A stretch of DNA of 64,000 bases from contig NC_068569.1 of NCBI RefSeq assembly GCF_025698545.1, forward strand, positions 24,552,001 through 24,616,000. Direction: 5' to 3'. The translations under genes were made by a program, and so were the position numbers. This document shows positions 24,778-37,249 of this stretch, piece by piece (position 1 is the first letter of the stretch; every line of letters begins with the position of its first letter). This stretch comes from Gossypium raimondii. Taxonomy: Eukaryota > Streptophyta > Magnoliopsida > Malvales > Malvaceae. The notes under the pieces are model-generated. The model searched no databases. It saw nothing but the letters and a program-made list of their open reading frames with translations, and was not told the DNA's origin.

Positions 24778-25127
24778 TTAAAATTATACATGAATTTTGA
24801 TTTAATGTATAATTATATACATAAACTTTAATTTGGTGCAATTATACACGTGAAACTCTAATTATGGTTCAAATATATACTTGAAACTTTAATTTTGATT
24901 TAATCATGCACACTTAAAGAAATAAATACATCAATTTATTTTATATTGAATAAATATAATTATTTATGTATGCAGATATAAACATAAAATGATGATATAT
25001 CAATAATTGTGTTAATAAATTACAATAATTGGGTCAAATCAATATTTCATGTATAAAATTACACAAAATCAAAGTTCATGTATAAAATTACATTATACCA
25101 TAATTCATGTATAGTTTTAGGATTTCC
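24778..25127. mobile_element. MITE family A, copy 1 (about 350 bp)
   Basis: Starts GGGATAAATCTTAAAATTATACATG and ends TTCATGTATAGTTTTAGGATTTCC, which are inverted repeats. ATATTTTT occurs on both flanks (24769-24776 and 25129-25136). The interior closely matches copies at 26429 and 32347, including TTTGGTGCAATTATACACGTG and TGGTTCAAATATATACTTGAAA. Confidence 0.8.
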
Positions 25128-25702
25128 AATATTTTTGGATTGAAATGTATTTTTACTGATATTTCCTAGAAATTAATAATTTATGATATACCATCTACAA
25201 CGAATTTTAATTTTTTTTTTTGTAAATTATTAAAATTTAGGGAAAATTCTTGGCAAATGTTTTGAATTCTGATATTTCTTTAAAACTTTTTAAATTTAGA
25301 CTTTTTTAATTTTATTCTTGTCTACCATTAAACTCATTAAAATAGCGTGATTTTTTGTCATATTATATAAAAATAGGATTAATATATATTTTAAAAATAG
25401 CATAATTTAACTCAACAAGTTTAATTATCAGTATTTGATTAATACTAAAATTTAAAATGTAAAAAGTAAATAAACTAAAAATATCAAATTATAATATAGA
25501 AATTAAATATGCAACTTATGCATAATAAATGACTAATAATAAATTTTAACTTTTATTTTATTATTCAAAATATATTTAAAATAATTTTATATTAATATTA
25601 TTTATTTTCATAATTATTTTAAGTAACCTTTCTCTTCGTCAGTCGACTGTAAAAAGAGATGGAATTGGATATTGTGGTCACCATCATCATGAGAGTTGAG
25701 AT
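25128..25702. other. AT-rich intergenic stretch
   Basis: No gene or repeat boundary seen. Confidence 0.4.
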
Positions 25703-26090
25703 TAGAGGTACTCATGGGTAAAGTCAAGTTGGGTTTGAGCCGGGCCCATGCAAGATTTCTAGGCCAACTTTTCAAGCTTGCCCTAGTCCGACCTAAAAAA
25801 TGGTCTTACCTTTTTCTCCAAGACCAACCCTAAACTTGGCTCGACTCAATTTGCTCATATTTGATTTTTTTTTTTGTAAAATAGTTTTTATTTAAAAAAT
25901 AAAACATATAATACACTAAATGCACTAAAAATACTAAAACAAAAGTTTTCTAGCACATTAAAATATCTATATTAGAAAAATACCATAAATATAATAAATA
26001 TTTTATTGTATTAAATATAATTTTTAAAATTTTATATTTTGGGTTAGGTTATTTAATTGGGTAATTTTTTTAGGTTATTTATACATTGTG
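25703..26090. mobile_element. Truncated hAT-like element
   Basis: Begins TAGAGGTACTCATGGGTAAAG, close to the TIR of the hAT MITE at 3938, followed by the usual GC-rich GAGCCGGGCCCATG. A matching right end was not found, so the right boundary is approximate. Confidence 0.45.
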
Positions 26091-26428
26091 TATCTTAATT
26101 ATTTTCACAGTTCTATTTTTAATAACATTTTCATCCAAAAACAAATTTATTAGCTAATTTCAGAAAGGAAACTGGTCTTATGACACGTCAATCTTTACCC
26201 TGCAAAATTAAAAAAATGAAAAAGTAGGATGAGAACCAAAATCCAAAATTCAATTAGGGCAAATATAATTGACTTTTGAGTATAATTGTTGGATTTTGAT
26301 TGTGGTCCAACTGGTGCACGTGGAAGACAAAGCAATTTTTTTTTTATTGTTCATTGGACAAAGAATTAATTAGAGATAAATTTGAATAGATTATTGGGTT
26401 AAATTACTACAAAAATTTATTTTATTAA
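26091..26428. other. Intergenic spacer, no gene seen
   Basis: AT-rich with a slightly more complex stretch at 26150-26340 that has no frame or known motif. Confidence 0.4.
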
Positions 26429-26796
26429 GGGATAAATCTTAAAATTATATATTAATTTTAATTTAATGGTGTAATTGTATATATAAATTTTAATTTGGTG
26501 AATTATATACGTGAAACTCTAATTGTGGTTCAAATATATATTTGAAATTTTAATTTTGATTTAATCATACACATTTAAAGAAATAAATACATCAATTTAT
26601 TTTTATATTGGATAAATATAATTGTTTATGTATGCAATATATAAAACATAAAATGATATTATATCAATAATTGTGTTAATAATTTATAATAACTGGATCA
26701 AATCAAAATTTCATGTATAAAATTGTATAAAATTAAAGTTCATGTATACAATTGCACATTAAATAATAGTTCATGTATAGTTTTGATATTTATCCC
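26429..26796. mobile_element. MITE family A, copy 2 (368 bp)
   Basis: GGGATAAATCTTAAAATTATA and TATAGTTTTGATATTTATCCC are the clearest ends of this family. Flanks TTTTATTAA and TTTTATTGA match at 8 of 9 positions, a Mutator-like duplication length. Confidence 0.85.
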
Positions 26797-27004
26797 TTTT
26801 ATTGAAAATTAAATTTAATTAAGATAGCTTTGGTATGATAAAACTGATGATTTTCTAGAATTTAATCAGTTAGGAAGTAGTTCTAATATTAGGTATTTTT
26901 TTCTTTAAACTTTCTTTAGAATCTAACTTTTATTGAGAATTAACATAGCAATGTAATTTCCACAATAAAAGGTGGGAAAGTTACTTTCCATATAGGTTAG
27001 AAAG

Positions 27005-27006
<2 letters not shown>

Positions 27007-27049
<43 letters not shown>
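27007..27049. repeat. (TA)n microsatellite
   Basis: About 21 uninterrupted TA units. Confidence 0.9.
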
Positions 27050-27051
<2 letters not shown>

Positions 27052-27147
27052 ATTAAAGACAAAATCAACTTGATTTTATCTCGTTTTAGTGTATTAATCT
27101 ATTAAATGTAAAAACAAAGTTATTACTTCATTTCAACTACTAACTCT

Positions 27148-27767
27148 TGTTGGAACATTTTCAAATATTTATAGTATCCTAATAACTAAAAATGAATGGG
27201 TGTAATTAATCAAAAGTTAAATCTTTTGGTCATTAGTCAAAAGTTATATCGTTTAATTTAAAAAAGAATTATAACTATTCAAAGAATATTATTTGAATAG
27301 TTACAAAATTAAATGAATAATAATTATTATTTATTTATTCATAAAGACACCTATTGAAAGATGTCTTTATGAAGATACATGAAAATTCATATAAATAGGA
27401 ATGGGATTTCATTTGGAAATCATCAACAAATTCTAATATTTTTTCTTTCCTTCCTTCATTTTCTAATATTATTAGATTAAAGTATTACTGCAGAAATCCT
27501 TTGTAGAAATTGAGTTTTTTGTTATACATTGCTCAGTGCATAGTGGACTATTCTTGTCAGTGCAAAACGCAAATAGTCATTGGCTTCATTGTATCCTCGA
27601 GGTTAATTTGCTTGGAACTCATTTGCACACCGAAGGTAGGTGGGGGCGAATATAACCTTAAAGATAGTAGCTTGATACACGTCTTGGAGCCTGTCCTATT
27701 TCTTCTTTTTCTGTTCGAGTTTCGATCGTGTGTTTGAGATTTTCCTTACCGGAGTTCTGAACTAACA
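27148..27767. mobile_element. Solo LTR, 620 bp, with perfect 5-bp duplication
   Basis: Opens TGTTGGAACA and ends CTGAACTAACA, flanked on both sides by ACTCT (27143-27147 and 27768-27772). The length and TGTTGGAACA start suggest Ty1/copia. A single LTR with an intact duplication and no internal DNA indicates unequal recombination between the two original LTRs. Confidence 0.8.
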
Positions 27768-27853
27768 ACTCTCTTGTTATTTCAACTGATTCTTCGAAAA
27801 TAATTTTTTCTTTAATTTTATTTTCAATATGCATATTTAATCACCTGTATTAC

Positions 27854-30724
27854 TGTAATAGCCCGATTTTAGGCCTAGTCGAACAAAGGTTTCGGACCAC
27901 AACCGAAAAAAAAAATGTAATGGCTTGAATTTTCAGAGGTGCCGGAACGGTGATTCGAGATCACTAAATTCGACAAATGGGTAGAAAATATTATTAATTT
28001 AGTAAGTATAAGTTAAATGTGAAGTTAGGAAAATTTTGAAATAGTGAATAGTGCACTAGAAATAAATATTAAAATACTTAGAATCGAAATGAGGTATCAA
28101 GACCTCGGGATTTTAAACCGAGCCATAAATATTTTTATAAATATTTATGGAGTGTTAAAAGTTAGTATTAAAGTTTCGTTAAGAAATTTTAAAGTTCGAT
28201 AATTAATTGAACAAAAGGACTAAATTGTAACAAATGCAAAATTATAGGAAATGATTAAATAGCTTAAATGATAAAAGGAAGAGGGCTTAAAAGGAAAATA
28301 GACCAAGGCCTATTTGGGCTGGACGTCAGGGGCATGAAATCAACAGAAAGTAAAGAGAATTAAGGGCAAAATTGGAATATTGCAAAATTTGCTTAATAAA
28401 GTTAGGACCAAAGTGGAATTATCTAGATTTCTCTTCATTTTTCTGAATTCTCATCAGCTAAAACACCATGGAAAGGCTTCTTCAAGCTGGTTCTTCATAT
28501 TTTATTACAATTAAGTTCAATTCTTGACTATTTCTTGAAATTTTTGTATTTTTATGACTTTTACAACTAGGCCCACTTGTTAAATTCATTAGTTTTTGAT
28601 TTTATGAAAGAAGTTGAAAGTTGATATGAATATGTGCTGGAATTATATGATATTTATCATGAAATTAGAGTTTTAAATTGTTCATATGCTGATTTTATTG
28701 AAAGAATTGAATAGAAAGTGAATGTTTGGGACCTAATAGTAAAAGAGTTTGAAGATAGAGTTATATGTGGAAATTCTGGTTTTCAATAGTTGAGTAACAA
28801 CTTATAATGTCTAGGTAAAGTATTAATTGAGAAAATTAGATTAATTGAGGGGTTAATTGAGAAAGGACCGAATTGTATAAACTGTGAAATTTGGGGCAAA
28901 ATGGAAATCAGCATTTTGCACTAAAGCAGTTTTGGACAGCAGCAGTAGTGTAACTTTGAAAAATCACCAAAAATTGTAGAAATTGAATTAGAGGATGAAT
29001 AAAATATGAAACTAAAGCTTATTGAGTCTAGTTTCTTATAAAATAAATGGTGTGAGCAATGGAATTGTAAATCATGAGATATAATAGATTTTGTGAGACA
29101 AGGTCAGAATGAATTCGGGTTCCCCTGTTCTGACTTTGAAAAATCATTAAAAATTGTAAAAAATGATTATGAGTTATAATTTATATGGTTAGAATCCTTA
29201 ATGAGTCTATTTTTAGAAGAAACAAACAAAAACATTATCCGAATTTTGTACAATGAGATAATTAATTTTTAGTGAAGAGTGGTCGGAACTGTCAGACAGC
29301 GAAACAGGGGAAACTTTAAAGAATAAACTGTACTATTTGGCTGAACCAAAAATTCTGAAAATTTTATGGTATGAAGATATGTGAGTCTAGTTTCAGGGAA
29401 AATTAACGGATCTTAATTTGGTGACTCTGACTCTGATAAATAGCTTTGAATATATATGTTAGTGAATATTGAAATTATGGGTAATGTTGTTTAAGTGTGT
29501 TATACACATTAAGGATGTGGAATGGAGAGGAGGAGGAGGAAAATTGGGAAATATATGAATGATTTGTGTATAATTGGTCATATGCTTGATTTTAATTGAT
29601 AAACGATGAAATATGAATTATACTTATATTTGTGCATTATTGGTCATGGCATGTGAGAAAAGAAAGTTTCATAGTATGTGTGTATGGTATATTCAATATA
29701 TGATGTGGCATGAAATAATGTCATGAATGGTTTATGAATTAACACATGTTGGTAAGCCTGATATATGAATAAATGATCAAATTGAGCGGAACGCCGGATT
29801 TGAGTACTTCTGATCAAGTGATAAAGTGATAAGTGGTAGCATTAGCTACACTTATCTGATCAAGTGAAAAAGTGATAAGTGCTACACTTATCTGATCAAG
29901 AGATAAAGTGATAAGTGGTAGCTTTAGCTACACTTATCTGATCAAGTGAGAAAGTGATAAGTGCTATACTTATCTGATCAAGTGAAAAAGTGATAAGTGC
30001 TATACTTATCTGATCAAGTGACAAAGTAATAAGTGGTAGCCTTAGCTACACTTATCTGATCAAGTGACAAAGTGATAAGTGGTAGCCTAGCTACACTTAT
30101 CTGATCAGGGACAAGTGATAAGTGATCATATGTAAGACCATAGTTATACTATGGCAAAGTGAAAGTGAAGTACTCAATTTTCCGTGACCGTTCCCTAATT
30201 TGATTAAGGATGGTAAGTGACAAATGGGCCCAAAAGAATTAAAGTAAATGGATAAGTGGTAGTGTATTTATATCAGGACGATGTTGTTATTCAAACTAAA
30301 GTGATATTTTCATTGCAAAATTGAGAATTTCATAAATGTGTTATTGAATGGTATAATCAATAAACATTGAGTTAAATGGTAAATACGTATTAGTTTTGAA
30401 CTTGATGTCATTGAATTGTACGTGAATTAAATGGAAATTGCTAGTGATATGATTTAAATTATGAGCATGAGAAATTGCGAATTGAATGAAATGGAAATGA
30501 AGCATTAAATTGCATGAGTATGTATCGGGTCTCGCAGGCCCTAATTATTATGATTATAATATTTTGAGGATATATTGTGAAAAGTTATAGAAACATGTTA
30601 ATTATTTTGAAAGTTTTAATTTTGATGAAATTTTATAACTCGGTTAAATACGTTTACAAGTGTATGTGTTTTGGTAATGCCTCGTACCCTATTCCGGTGT
30701 TGGATACGGGTAAGGGGTGTTACA
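27854..30724. mobile_element. Solo LTR, 2871 bp, gypsy chromovirus-type, with perfect 5-bp duplication
   Basis: Opens TGTAATAGCCCGATTTTAGG and closes GATACGGGTAAGGGGTGTTACA, flanked by ATTAC on both sides (27849-27853 and 30725-30729). Its end matches the fragment at 1-474, so the window holds two members of one family. There is no gag or pol within it. Long LTRs of this wording belong, by recollection, to the Tekay/Del chromoviruses of Malvaceae. It contains an alternating tandem array at 29807-30125. Confidence 0.85.
29807..30125. repeat. Tandem array with alternating 46- and 36-bp units
   Basis: Seven or more units begin CTGATCAAGTGA.AAAGTGATAAGTG. Long units then contain GTAGC.TTAGCTACACTTAT, in which TAGCTA is palindromic; short units lack about 10 bp of that block. 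The order is long, short, long, short, short, long, long. Confidence 0.85.
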
Positions 30725-30729
30725 ATTAC

Positions 30730-31433
30730 TTACGTATTATATTCATTTTCTAATTTTTTTTTCTCTCTTTCTTTTATGATATATTGATTGAAATTTGATC
30801 TGTAATATAGTATTATTCATTTTAAAATAATTTTTATATATGCAAGATTTTATATGCACATTGTTATATTTAAAAAATACATGTAAGATAAATTGAAAAT
30901 ATTTTTTTAATTAAAATTATAAATTAAAATAATAATTCTAAAAATTATCAATTAAAATGTTATTAAGCATTTAATCCAAAGATTTATTATCAATTTTTTT
31001 TTCTTCATGCCCGTTTTACGATCCATATTCGGGGTTCATGGGCTGCCCCTCTCAACAATATCATCTCCAAGGTTCGAACCTTTGTCTCCCTTGAGAATAC
31101 AATGTGGCTTGCTATTACACCCAACATTTGTTGGTAATAAATTTTATTGTAAAACATCAAATACATAAATATTATTTTTATTTAATAAGGGTAAATTTTT
31201 AAATTATCATTACATTCTCAATAAGGTATTTAGTGAACCAAACATGATAATACAACTTACCAATGATTTTAAGCAATAATTTCTAATGTATACCAAACGT
31301 TGCAAAGTAATTTTCTTGGCAATCACATTTCAAGAAATCACATTCCGTCGAAATCATAAAATGGGAAAGCATCAAACGCTACCTAATTTTAAACTCGTAG
31401 AAGACACAGAAATATAATTAAATATACGAATTT
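30730..31433. other. AT-rich spacer with a possible SINE-like piece
   Basis: At about 31010-31140, read on the - strand, AAAGGTTCGAACCTTGG resembles a polymerase III B box within a less AT-rich block that ends in an A-rich run (GAAGAAAAAAAA). No convincing A box is present. The rest is plain AT-rich DNA. Confidence 0.3.
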
Positions 31434-31955
31434 GAGTTAATTGCACTAGACATCCCTAAATTATTACATTCATTTTAAATCGATCCTCAAACTTTAAAAC
31501 GCTCTAATTACATCCCAAACTATTGATGTTATATCAACCAGACCCTTCCATTATTGAAACCATTAATTTAACCATTAAATGTCACGTAAAATCTTATGTG
31601 ACATAGTTTAAAATAATTGTTGCATAACTTTTAAATTTTAAAATTAAAAATAAAGTAAAACCGGAAAAGAGAGAGTGAATAATAATTTCTGTAAAAACTT
31701 GAAAACCTCAAAACTAGAATTTTTATATCTACTTTTACAATATTTATTTTTTAAAATTTTCATTTTAAATTATGTTACGTAAGATCTAATGTCTTATTTA
31801 ATAGTTGAATTAATGATTTTAGTAATGAAAGACCTTATTGATAAAATGTCAATAAATTGGCGATATAATTAAAATGTTTTAAAGTTTGAGAAACAATTTA
31901 TAATGAATATTATACTTTGTAGATATTTAATATAGATGTTTAATATAATTAACTC
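31434..31955. mobile_element. Long-TIR MITE (about 520 bp)
   Basis: GAGTTAATTGCACTAGACATC at the left pairs with GATGTTTAATATAATTAACTC at the right. The match continues through TCTCAAACTTTAAAAC-like and AATCTTATGTGACATAGTTTAAA blocks, giving arms of over 150 bp. Flanking nonamers match only 5 of 9, so the duplication is decayed. Confidence 0.7.
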
Positions 31956-32346
31956 TAAAATATTCAATAGATATGTATTAACTTTATACAAAAAAATGTA
32001 TATAGAATGCACATAACTTTAATATTATAAAAATAAGTAATTATAACGTAATTATATTTTATTTTTCCTAATATGTTTCTTATTTAAAAGATAAATATTC
32101 ATATAAAGTTTTATTAAAAACTAGTTTTAAAAATATTTTATAAACTTTCAAATTTGAATGCTGACAAATAGCTTGAGGCATGTTGTACATTATCCTTAAA
32201 AATATTTTGTCGTATAGTGGCATCCTTTAAAATAGAGTTGAAGCATAGTGGTAAATTTAAAGTAAAATATAGTGACAATTTTGCACATAAAATGTACTTT
32301 ATAAAATTATACTTTTAAATTTTAGTGGTAATTTTTTTAAAATTAA

Positions 32347-32709
32347 GAATAAATCTCAAAATTATACATGAATTTTGATTTAATGTGCAATTGTATACAT
32401 GAACTTTAATTTGGTGCAATTATACACATGAAACTCTAATTATGGTTCAAATATATACTTGAAACTTTGATTTTGATTTAATCATAGATATTTAGAGAAA
32501 TAAATATATCAATTTATTTTTATATTGATAAATATAATTATTTATGTATGCAATATATAAACGTAAAATGATGTTATATCAATAATTATGCTAATAATTT
32601 ACAAGAATTTGATCAAATCAAAATTTATGTATAAAATTGTACAAAATCAAAGTTCATGGATTCAATTGTACATTAAACCATAGTTTGTATATAATATTGA
32701 GATTTATCC
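32347..32709. mobile_element. MITE family A, copy 3
   Basis: Same interior as copies 1 and 2 (TTTGGTGCAATTATACACATG, ACTCTAATTATGGTTC) with ends GAATAAATCTCAAAATTATAC and TATAATATTGAGATTTATCC. Confidence 0.8.
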
Positions 32710-33007
32710 TAAAAATTACAATATATTTTATTAATACATACAATTAATTGTAAACCGCATGGGTAAGAAAATCAATATATTATATTATACGATATTATGC
32801 TCCCAATTAATGTGGATCGCCTAATTTTTTTGCCACATAGATTATTCATATTTTAAGTTTGTTAATAATTTTATTTTTTTAAACTAAAAACGAATTCCGT
32901 ATAAGTGATAAAGCCACAAAATAAAATGTGATAAGATTAACTATTAAAAAATTCCTCATTCGCCTTAAAAAATATTTATATTTACAAAATAAGTTCAAAA
33001 TAAAAAA

Positions 33008-33450
33008 GGCATAATATCAAAAATAGCCCCTAACGTTTGACTGTTTGGTCACTTTGGCCCTTTATGTTTTTTTTTGGAGCATTTTAACACATAACATTTT
33101 TTTTTCTTATCAAATCGGTCTATTTTTTAGGGACATGCTAACGTGGTCGTTAGTTGACTAACGATCAACACTAGCCACTGACGTGGCGGTCCAAATGTAA
33201 TTAAATGCTGTTGTGGTCTGTCTTATATGCCATGCCAGCAAATTATTTTAAAATTATCATTTAATTACATTTGGACTGTCACGTCAGCGGTTAGTGTTAG
33301 TCGTTAGTCAACTAATAGCCATGTCAACATATTCGTTAAACTAAGACCAATTTGACCAAAAAAAAAACGATAGGTGTTAAAGTGCTAAAAAAATAAAGGG
33401 CCAAAGTGACCATCCAGCCAAATGTTATGGGCTATTTTTGGCATTATGTC
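33008..33450. mobile_element. Hairpin MITE (443 bp) with about 200-bp arms
   Basis: GGCATAATATCAAAAATAGCCC at the left and GGGCTATTTTTGGCATTATGTC at the right begin inverted arms that extend about 200 bp each, past GTTAGTTGACTAACGA and TGACGTGGCGGTCCAAATG, with only a short loop. ATAAAAAA flanks both sides (33000-33007 and 33451-33458). A transcript would fold into one long hairpin. The TIR length suggests a Mutator-like origin. Confidence 0.85.
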
Positions 33451-33458
33451 ATAAAAAA

Positions 33459-34530
33459 TTAATGTTTAAAGTGTTTAAAAATAAATTAAAATTTGTTATA
33501 AAAAACCTATAAATATTTAAAATTGAATTTAAAAGTTCTTATACTATTATATTTGAAATTTAGTCCTACTTTTATTTCAAGAAATTTAGTCTCTCTACTT
33601 TTTAAATTTATACAAGTTCAATTATTAACATCATTAAAGTTTTTTTGTTAAATTGAAATTTATTAAAAGTATTATTATTTATATTATATGACTACCAAGT
33701 GAGTCTTTTTAATTTTAAAATGGCATGTTTAGCGAAATTGGGAAAATAAATTTAAGGCAAGATTAACAATTAAACTTGAATATTGAAATCAAAAGCGTAG
33801 GGATTAAATTCTAAATTTAAAAAATACAATAACTTGGAGCATATTTTATCCTAATTAATAATATTCAAGTGTTGATCACTTCAATCTTTAAAAAAATTAA
33901 TTTAACGTATTACGTAAAATGAAACAAATAAAATGTAAAATAATTTTAAAAACTTAAAACATATTGAAACAATTTTTAAGAATATGATAAAATGTTTTAA
34001 ATTTAAGAATTTAAAATTTCTCTTAATATAATAGGCTTTAAATCTAATAAAATATTGTTTAAAATTAAAATAATTTAAAAGCTTTTACTTTGATAATAGT
34101 ATATATATTTAAAGTGATATTAAAATATGCTCCGTATTTGTACTCTTTGTATATTTAGAATTTAGTTATTCTACTTTTATATTAATTTTTTATGGTAATT
34201 GGATTTTATTATAATAAGGATTATTTATAAGATTTAATTTCTAAAAAGATAAAATAAAATGATTTTTAAAATTTTTAAACATTTATTATAAATAGATTTC
34301 ATAAATAGAAAATCAATGGATTCCATAAACATTTTTCATTTATGTTTAATCTAGGAAATTAAACACCATACACATTTAATAATTTAATACATTAATTTTA
34401 TCAAATAAAATATTAAATTACAAAATATGTAAAAGAAATTATAAAATTACTTAAATTTATTTAGATCTATTAAATAAAATAAATTTGTGCATTATCGAGT
34501 AAAAAAACCTAGTAAATAAATAAAGAGAAG
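33459..34530. other. AT-rich intergenic stretch, no gene seen
   Basis: Phrases such as AATTTAGTCC..TTTTATTTCAAG at 33540-33660 resemble worn MITE arms, but no partner arm was located. Confidence 0.4.
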
Positions 34531-34665
34531 AGAAGCATGGAAATGGAAGGTTGGGGTTGTTGGGCTTGTGATGGAGATTCGAACCCAATTATTATCTGTT
34601 TTGACTTTAAAGACCCAAGCACAAGTACAGTAACTAACAACTAGGCCTTGGGTGTCGAATTGTCA
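34531..34665 (-). mobile_element. Possible tRNA-derived SINE head
   Basis: On the - strand, AAGGCCTAGTTGTTAG resembles an A box and GGGTTCGAATCTCC a good B box, about 60 bp apart. This order and wording are typical of tRNA-related plant SINEs. No tail or duplication was found. Confidence 0.45.
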
Positions 34666-35223
34666 ATTGATTGAGATTTGAGTATCCAATAAATTAAAAT
34701 ATTAAAAATAAGTATAATTCCAAATATACCCATGACATTTTAATTTAAGGAAGGATAAAATAGTTATTACACGCCTAAATTAATCTATTGTCTGCTTTAA
34801 AATCTTCAAAAACTTTTATGACAGGAACGTGGGAGTACGCCTCGTGCAGCTGAAATTTTTTTAGATTTCCCAAAACTCCTTAAATTAAAACCTTAATTGA
34901 AACCAGTGCCCTAATTTATTCATCAAAAGCCCCGTTTCTCAAGACTAAGTAAATTTTTTTAGTAAAAACAAAAAAAAGAACCAAGTAATTTTGTATTAAA
35001 ATTTGCTAGGGTGCTTCAATAACATTCTTTAAAATTAGCGTACCCTATATCTTCATAATAAAAGTTACTAAATTAATAGTAAATTTACACTTTGGTTACT
35101 CGATTTCAAAATATTATCAAGTTGATCACTAAACTATTCGAACGTTATCTTTTAAGCCATTGGTCTGTTAACTTGGTAACAGATGTCTAATGTAGTCGTT
35201 AAGTCACTAATCATCACAGGGTT

Positions 35224-35725
35224 TAGGGGTGAGCATTCGATCAAGTCGAATAAAAAAATTTCGAGTTAGTCGAGTTGACGAATCCTATTTTAGCAACCGA
35301 ACTCATTTTGAAATTTTTTTCAAATTGAGTTAGAAAATTTCGAGTCGAGTTAACGAATCCTATTATTTATCTCATTGTTATGTTTACATTAACCGGTTAT
35401 TTAACTAGTAAACGAAGTACAAGATTATTTAACTACATAAATAGTATAATGGTTTAGCCTTTTAACTTAATGGGTAAACATTTATCAAAACGACGTAGTT
35501 TTACCTTTTAACTTAATGGCTTTGATTTTTAATTTTAGAAAAGGTAAGCATCTATCAAAACGACATAGTTTTGTATTTTTTTTATTTCAATTGTGTAATT
35601 CATATTCGAGTTAAACAAAAAAATTAATTTTTATTTGAGTTGATTCGAATAACTTGAACTATTTAATTCAAGTTTTAAATTTTTTATCTAGCTTTTCAAA
35701 TCAAATTGGATTTTGCTCACCCCTA
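35224..35725. mobile_element. hAT-type MITE (502 bp)
   Basis: TAGGGGTGAGCA at the left and TGCTCACCCCTA at the right are perfect 12-bp inverted repeats. Flanking octamers ACAGGGTT and ATAGAGTT match at 6 of 8. The interior carries inverted repeats of a TCGAGTT-type word. Confidence 0.8.
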
Positions 35726-35809
35726 ATAGAGTTAGCTATTGAACTATTGGTAAGTTTACAAGTTTGCATTTTGATCACTCAATTTTTGGACCATTACTCC
35801 CTAACCTGA

Positions 35810-36450
35810 TATCCAACAGTATCAACAACTCAAGCCTCAAACCCTAGCAAAGTCATTGTCAAGCTTATAGCTCACTCACCTTTTCCCCTTTGACCAAAAC
35901 CATAACCTAAGAAAATCCAAAATCAATATATTCACACACCCTTGCATTGAACCATCAACCAAATATCACCGCAACCATAATTAAAGCAAATAAAAATATT
36001 TTTTTTTTAAAAAGCAAATAAAAATAAGGAAGAAAGTCTCTTATTTCAGCGAGCTCCAAACAAGACCTAAAGAAGCAAAGGGACAAAATAAAATCAGAGA
36101 AAAAAGAATCAAAATGTAAAAAAAAAAAAAAAAGTCAAATGTACTAAATTTGATCAGGAGTTAGTTTGAGAGCTCCAATCGAGAATGGTCAACCTAAACA
36201 GTCAAGGAAACACTCTCACTGAGAAAAGGGACATATCAGAGTTAGGTGAAGATTCGGCAACAATGGTTGAAGATCGAAGAGCTCATTCATTAAGGCTTCA
36301 AGTTTCAATTAGGGGAGTTTTAGGATGTTTCAAGCCATTTCAAGGAAAACTGAACTTGCAAAATTGAAATGAAAAGAAAAAAAAATTGGTTCAATGTGTT
36401 TCTTCGCCGAAGGTGGAGGCCAAACAATCGTAAGATTATTGGATACAACT
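35810..36450. other. Unique core of the long-TIR element, possibly captured DNA
   Basis: It differs in composition from its arms and includes a 60-codon open frame at 36185-36367 on the + strand (MVNLNSQGNTLTEKRDISEL..). I do not recognise the peptide. It may be a fragment of a host gene captured by a Pack-MULE-like element, or chance. Confidence 0.35.
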
Positions 36451-37249
36451 ATGAAGGAGGTACAAAAATCTCATTCCATAACTCTTAAATAATTCAGTGA
36501 CCAACTTGTAACTTTTTTAAATTGAGTAACCAATGTGCATACCTACCAATAGTTGAGTGCCCTTAGATGTAGTTTACCTTATGATGAATAGTGACTTAAC
36601 GAACATATCAGACAAATGGTATCAAGTTAATTGGCCAATGACTTAAACGATAATGTTCGAATAGTTCAATAAATTAAACAATTATGTCTAGACAATTTAG
36701 TGTCCAATTTGTAACTTTTTAAAATCAAGTGAGGAAAGTGTAAACTTACTTATCCTATATACTACCATTTATTCATTTAATAGATTATAAATGATGAATA
36801 AAATTGTTATATTATAAGTAATATATTAATTAAATTTAAAGATTGTTTTATATCATTCGTTAATTAACAATATTCTGTTTTATGAAATTTCACTAGTAAG
36901 CACTGAACCCTTAGACTATTCTTTAAATTAATGCCGAGTTGGTTTACGTGTATATATATCAGAATTATTGCTGAGTTAAATGATCAAGACTTTGGTTTTT
37001 TTTTAATGTAAGCAACCCATTTATCGACTTTGATTTAATGTGTAAAGTTATATATGAGTTTAGAGTTAAAGTAAGAATTTTTTTTGGGCTAAAATAAATT
37101 ATATGTTTTACCATATAATCTTACTATTTTAATAGTCTATATCTTTGTAATTGTTAAAGATTAAATCAAATTTTATCATTATTAATTTAAAATTTTATAA
37201 ATTATAAAATAACTTAAATGAAAAATTTTCTATTTTAGGAGGGTCGGGC

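Larger units (their letters stand above)
35060..36768. mobile_element. Long-TIR element with unique core, interrupted by a hAT MITE
   Basis: The left arm (35060-35223 plus 35726-35800) pairs inverted with the right arm (about 36470-36768). Matching blocks include AGTAAATTTACACTTT.G.TACTCGATTT, ACTATTCGAACGTTATC, GTCACTAATCATCA and the inner AACTATTGGTAAGTTT. Between the arms is about 650 bp of non-repetitive, less AT-rich DNA. The hAT MITE at 35224-35725 sits inside the left arm. No transposase. Exact ends and duplication were not resolved. Confidence 0.65.

Noticed and set aside
29807..30125. Repeated units considered as a CRISPR-like array
   Set aside because: This is plant DNA; units are contiguous with no unique spacers and sit in an LTR.
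31050..31090. TTCGAAC-containing block considered as a tRNA gene
   Set aside because: No acceptor, D or anticodon stems can be drawn; at best a SINE-like B box.
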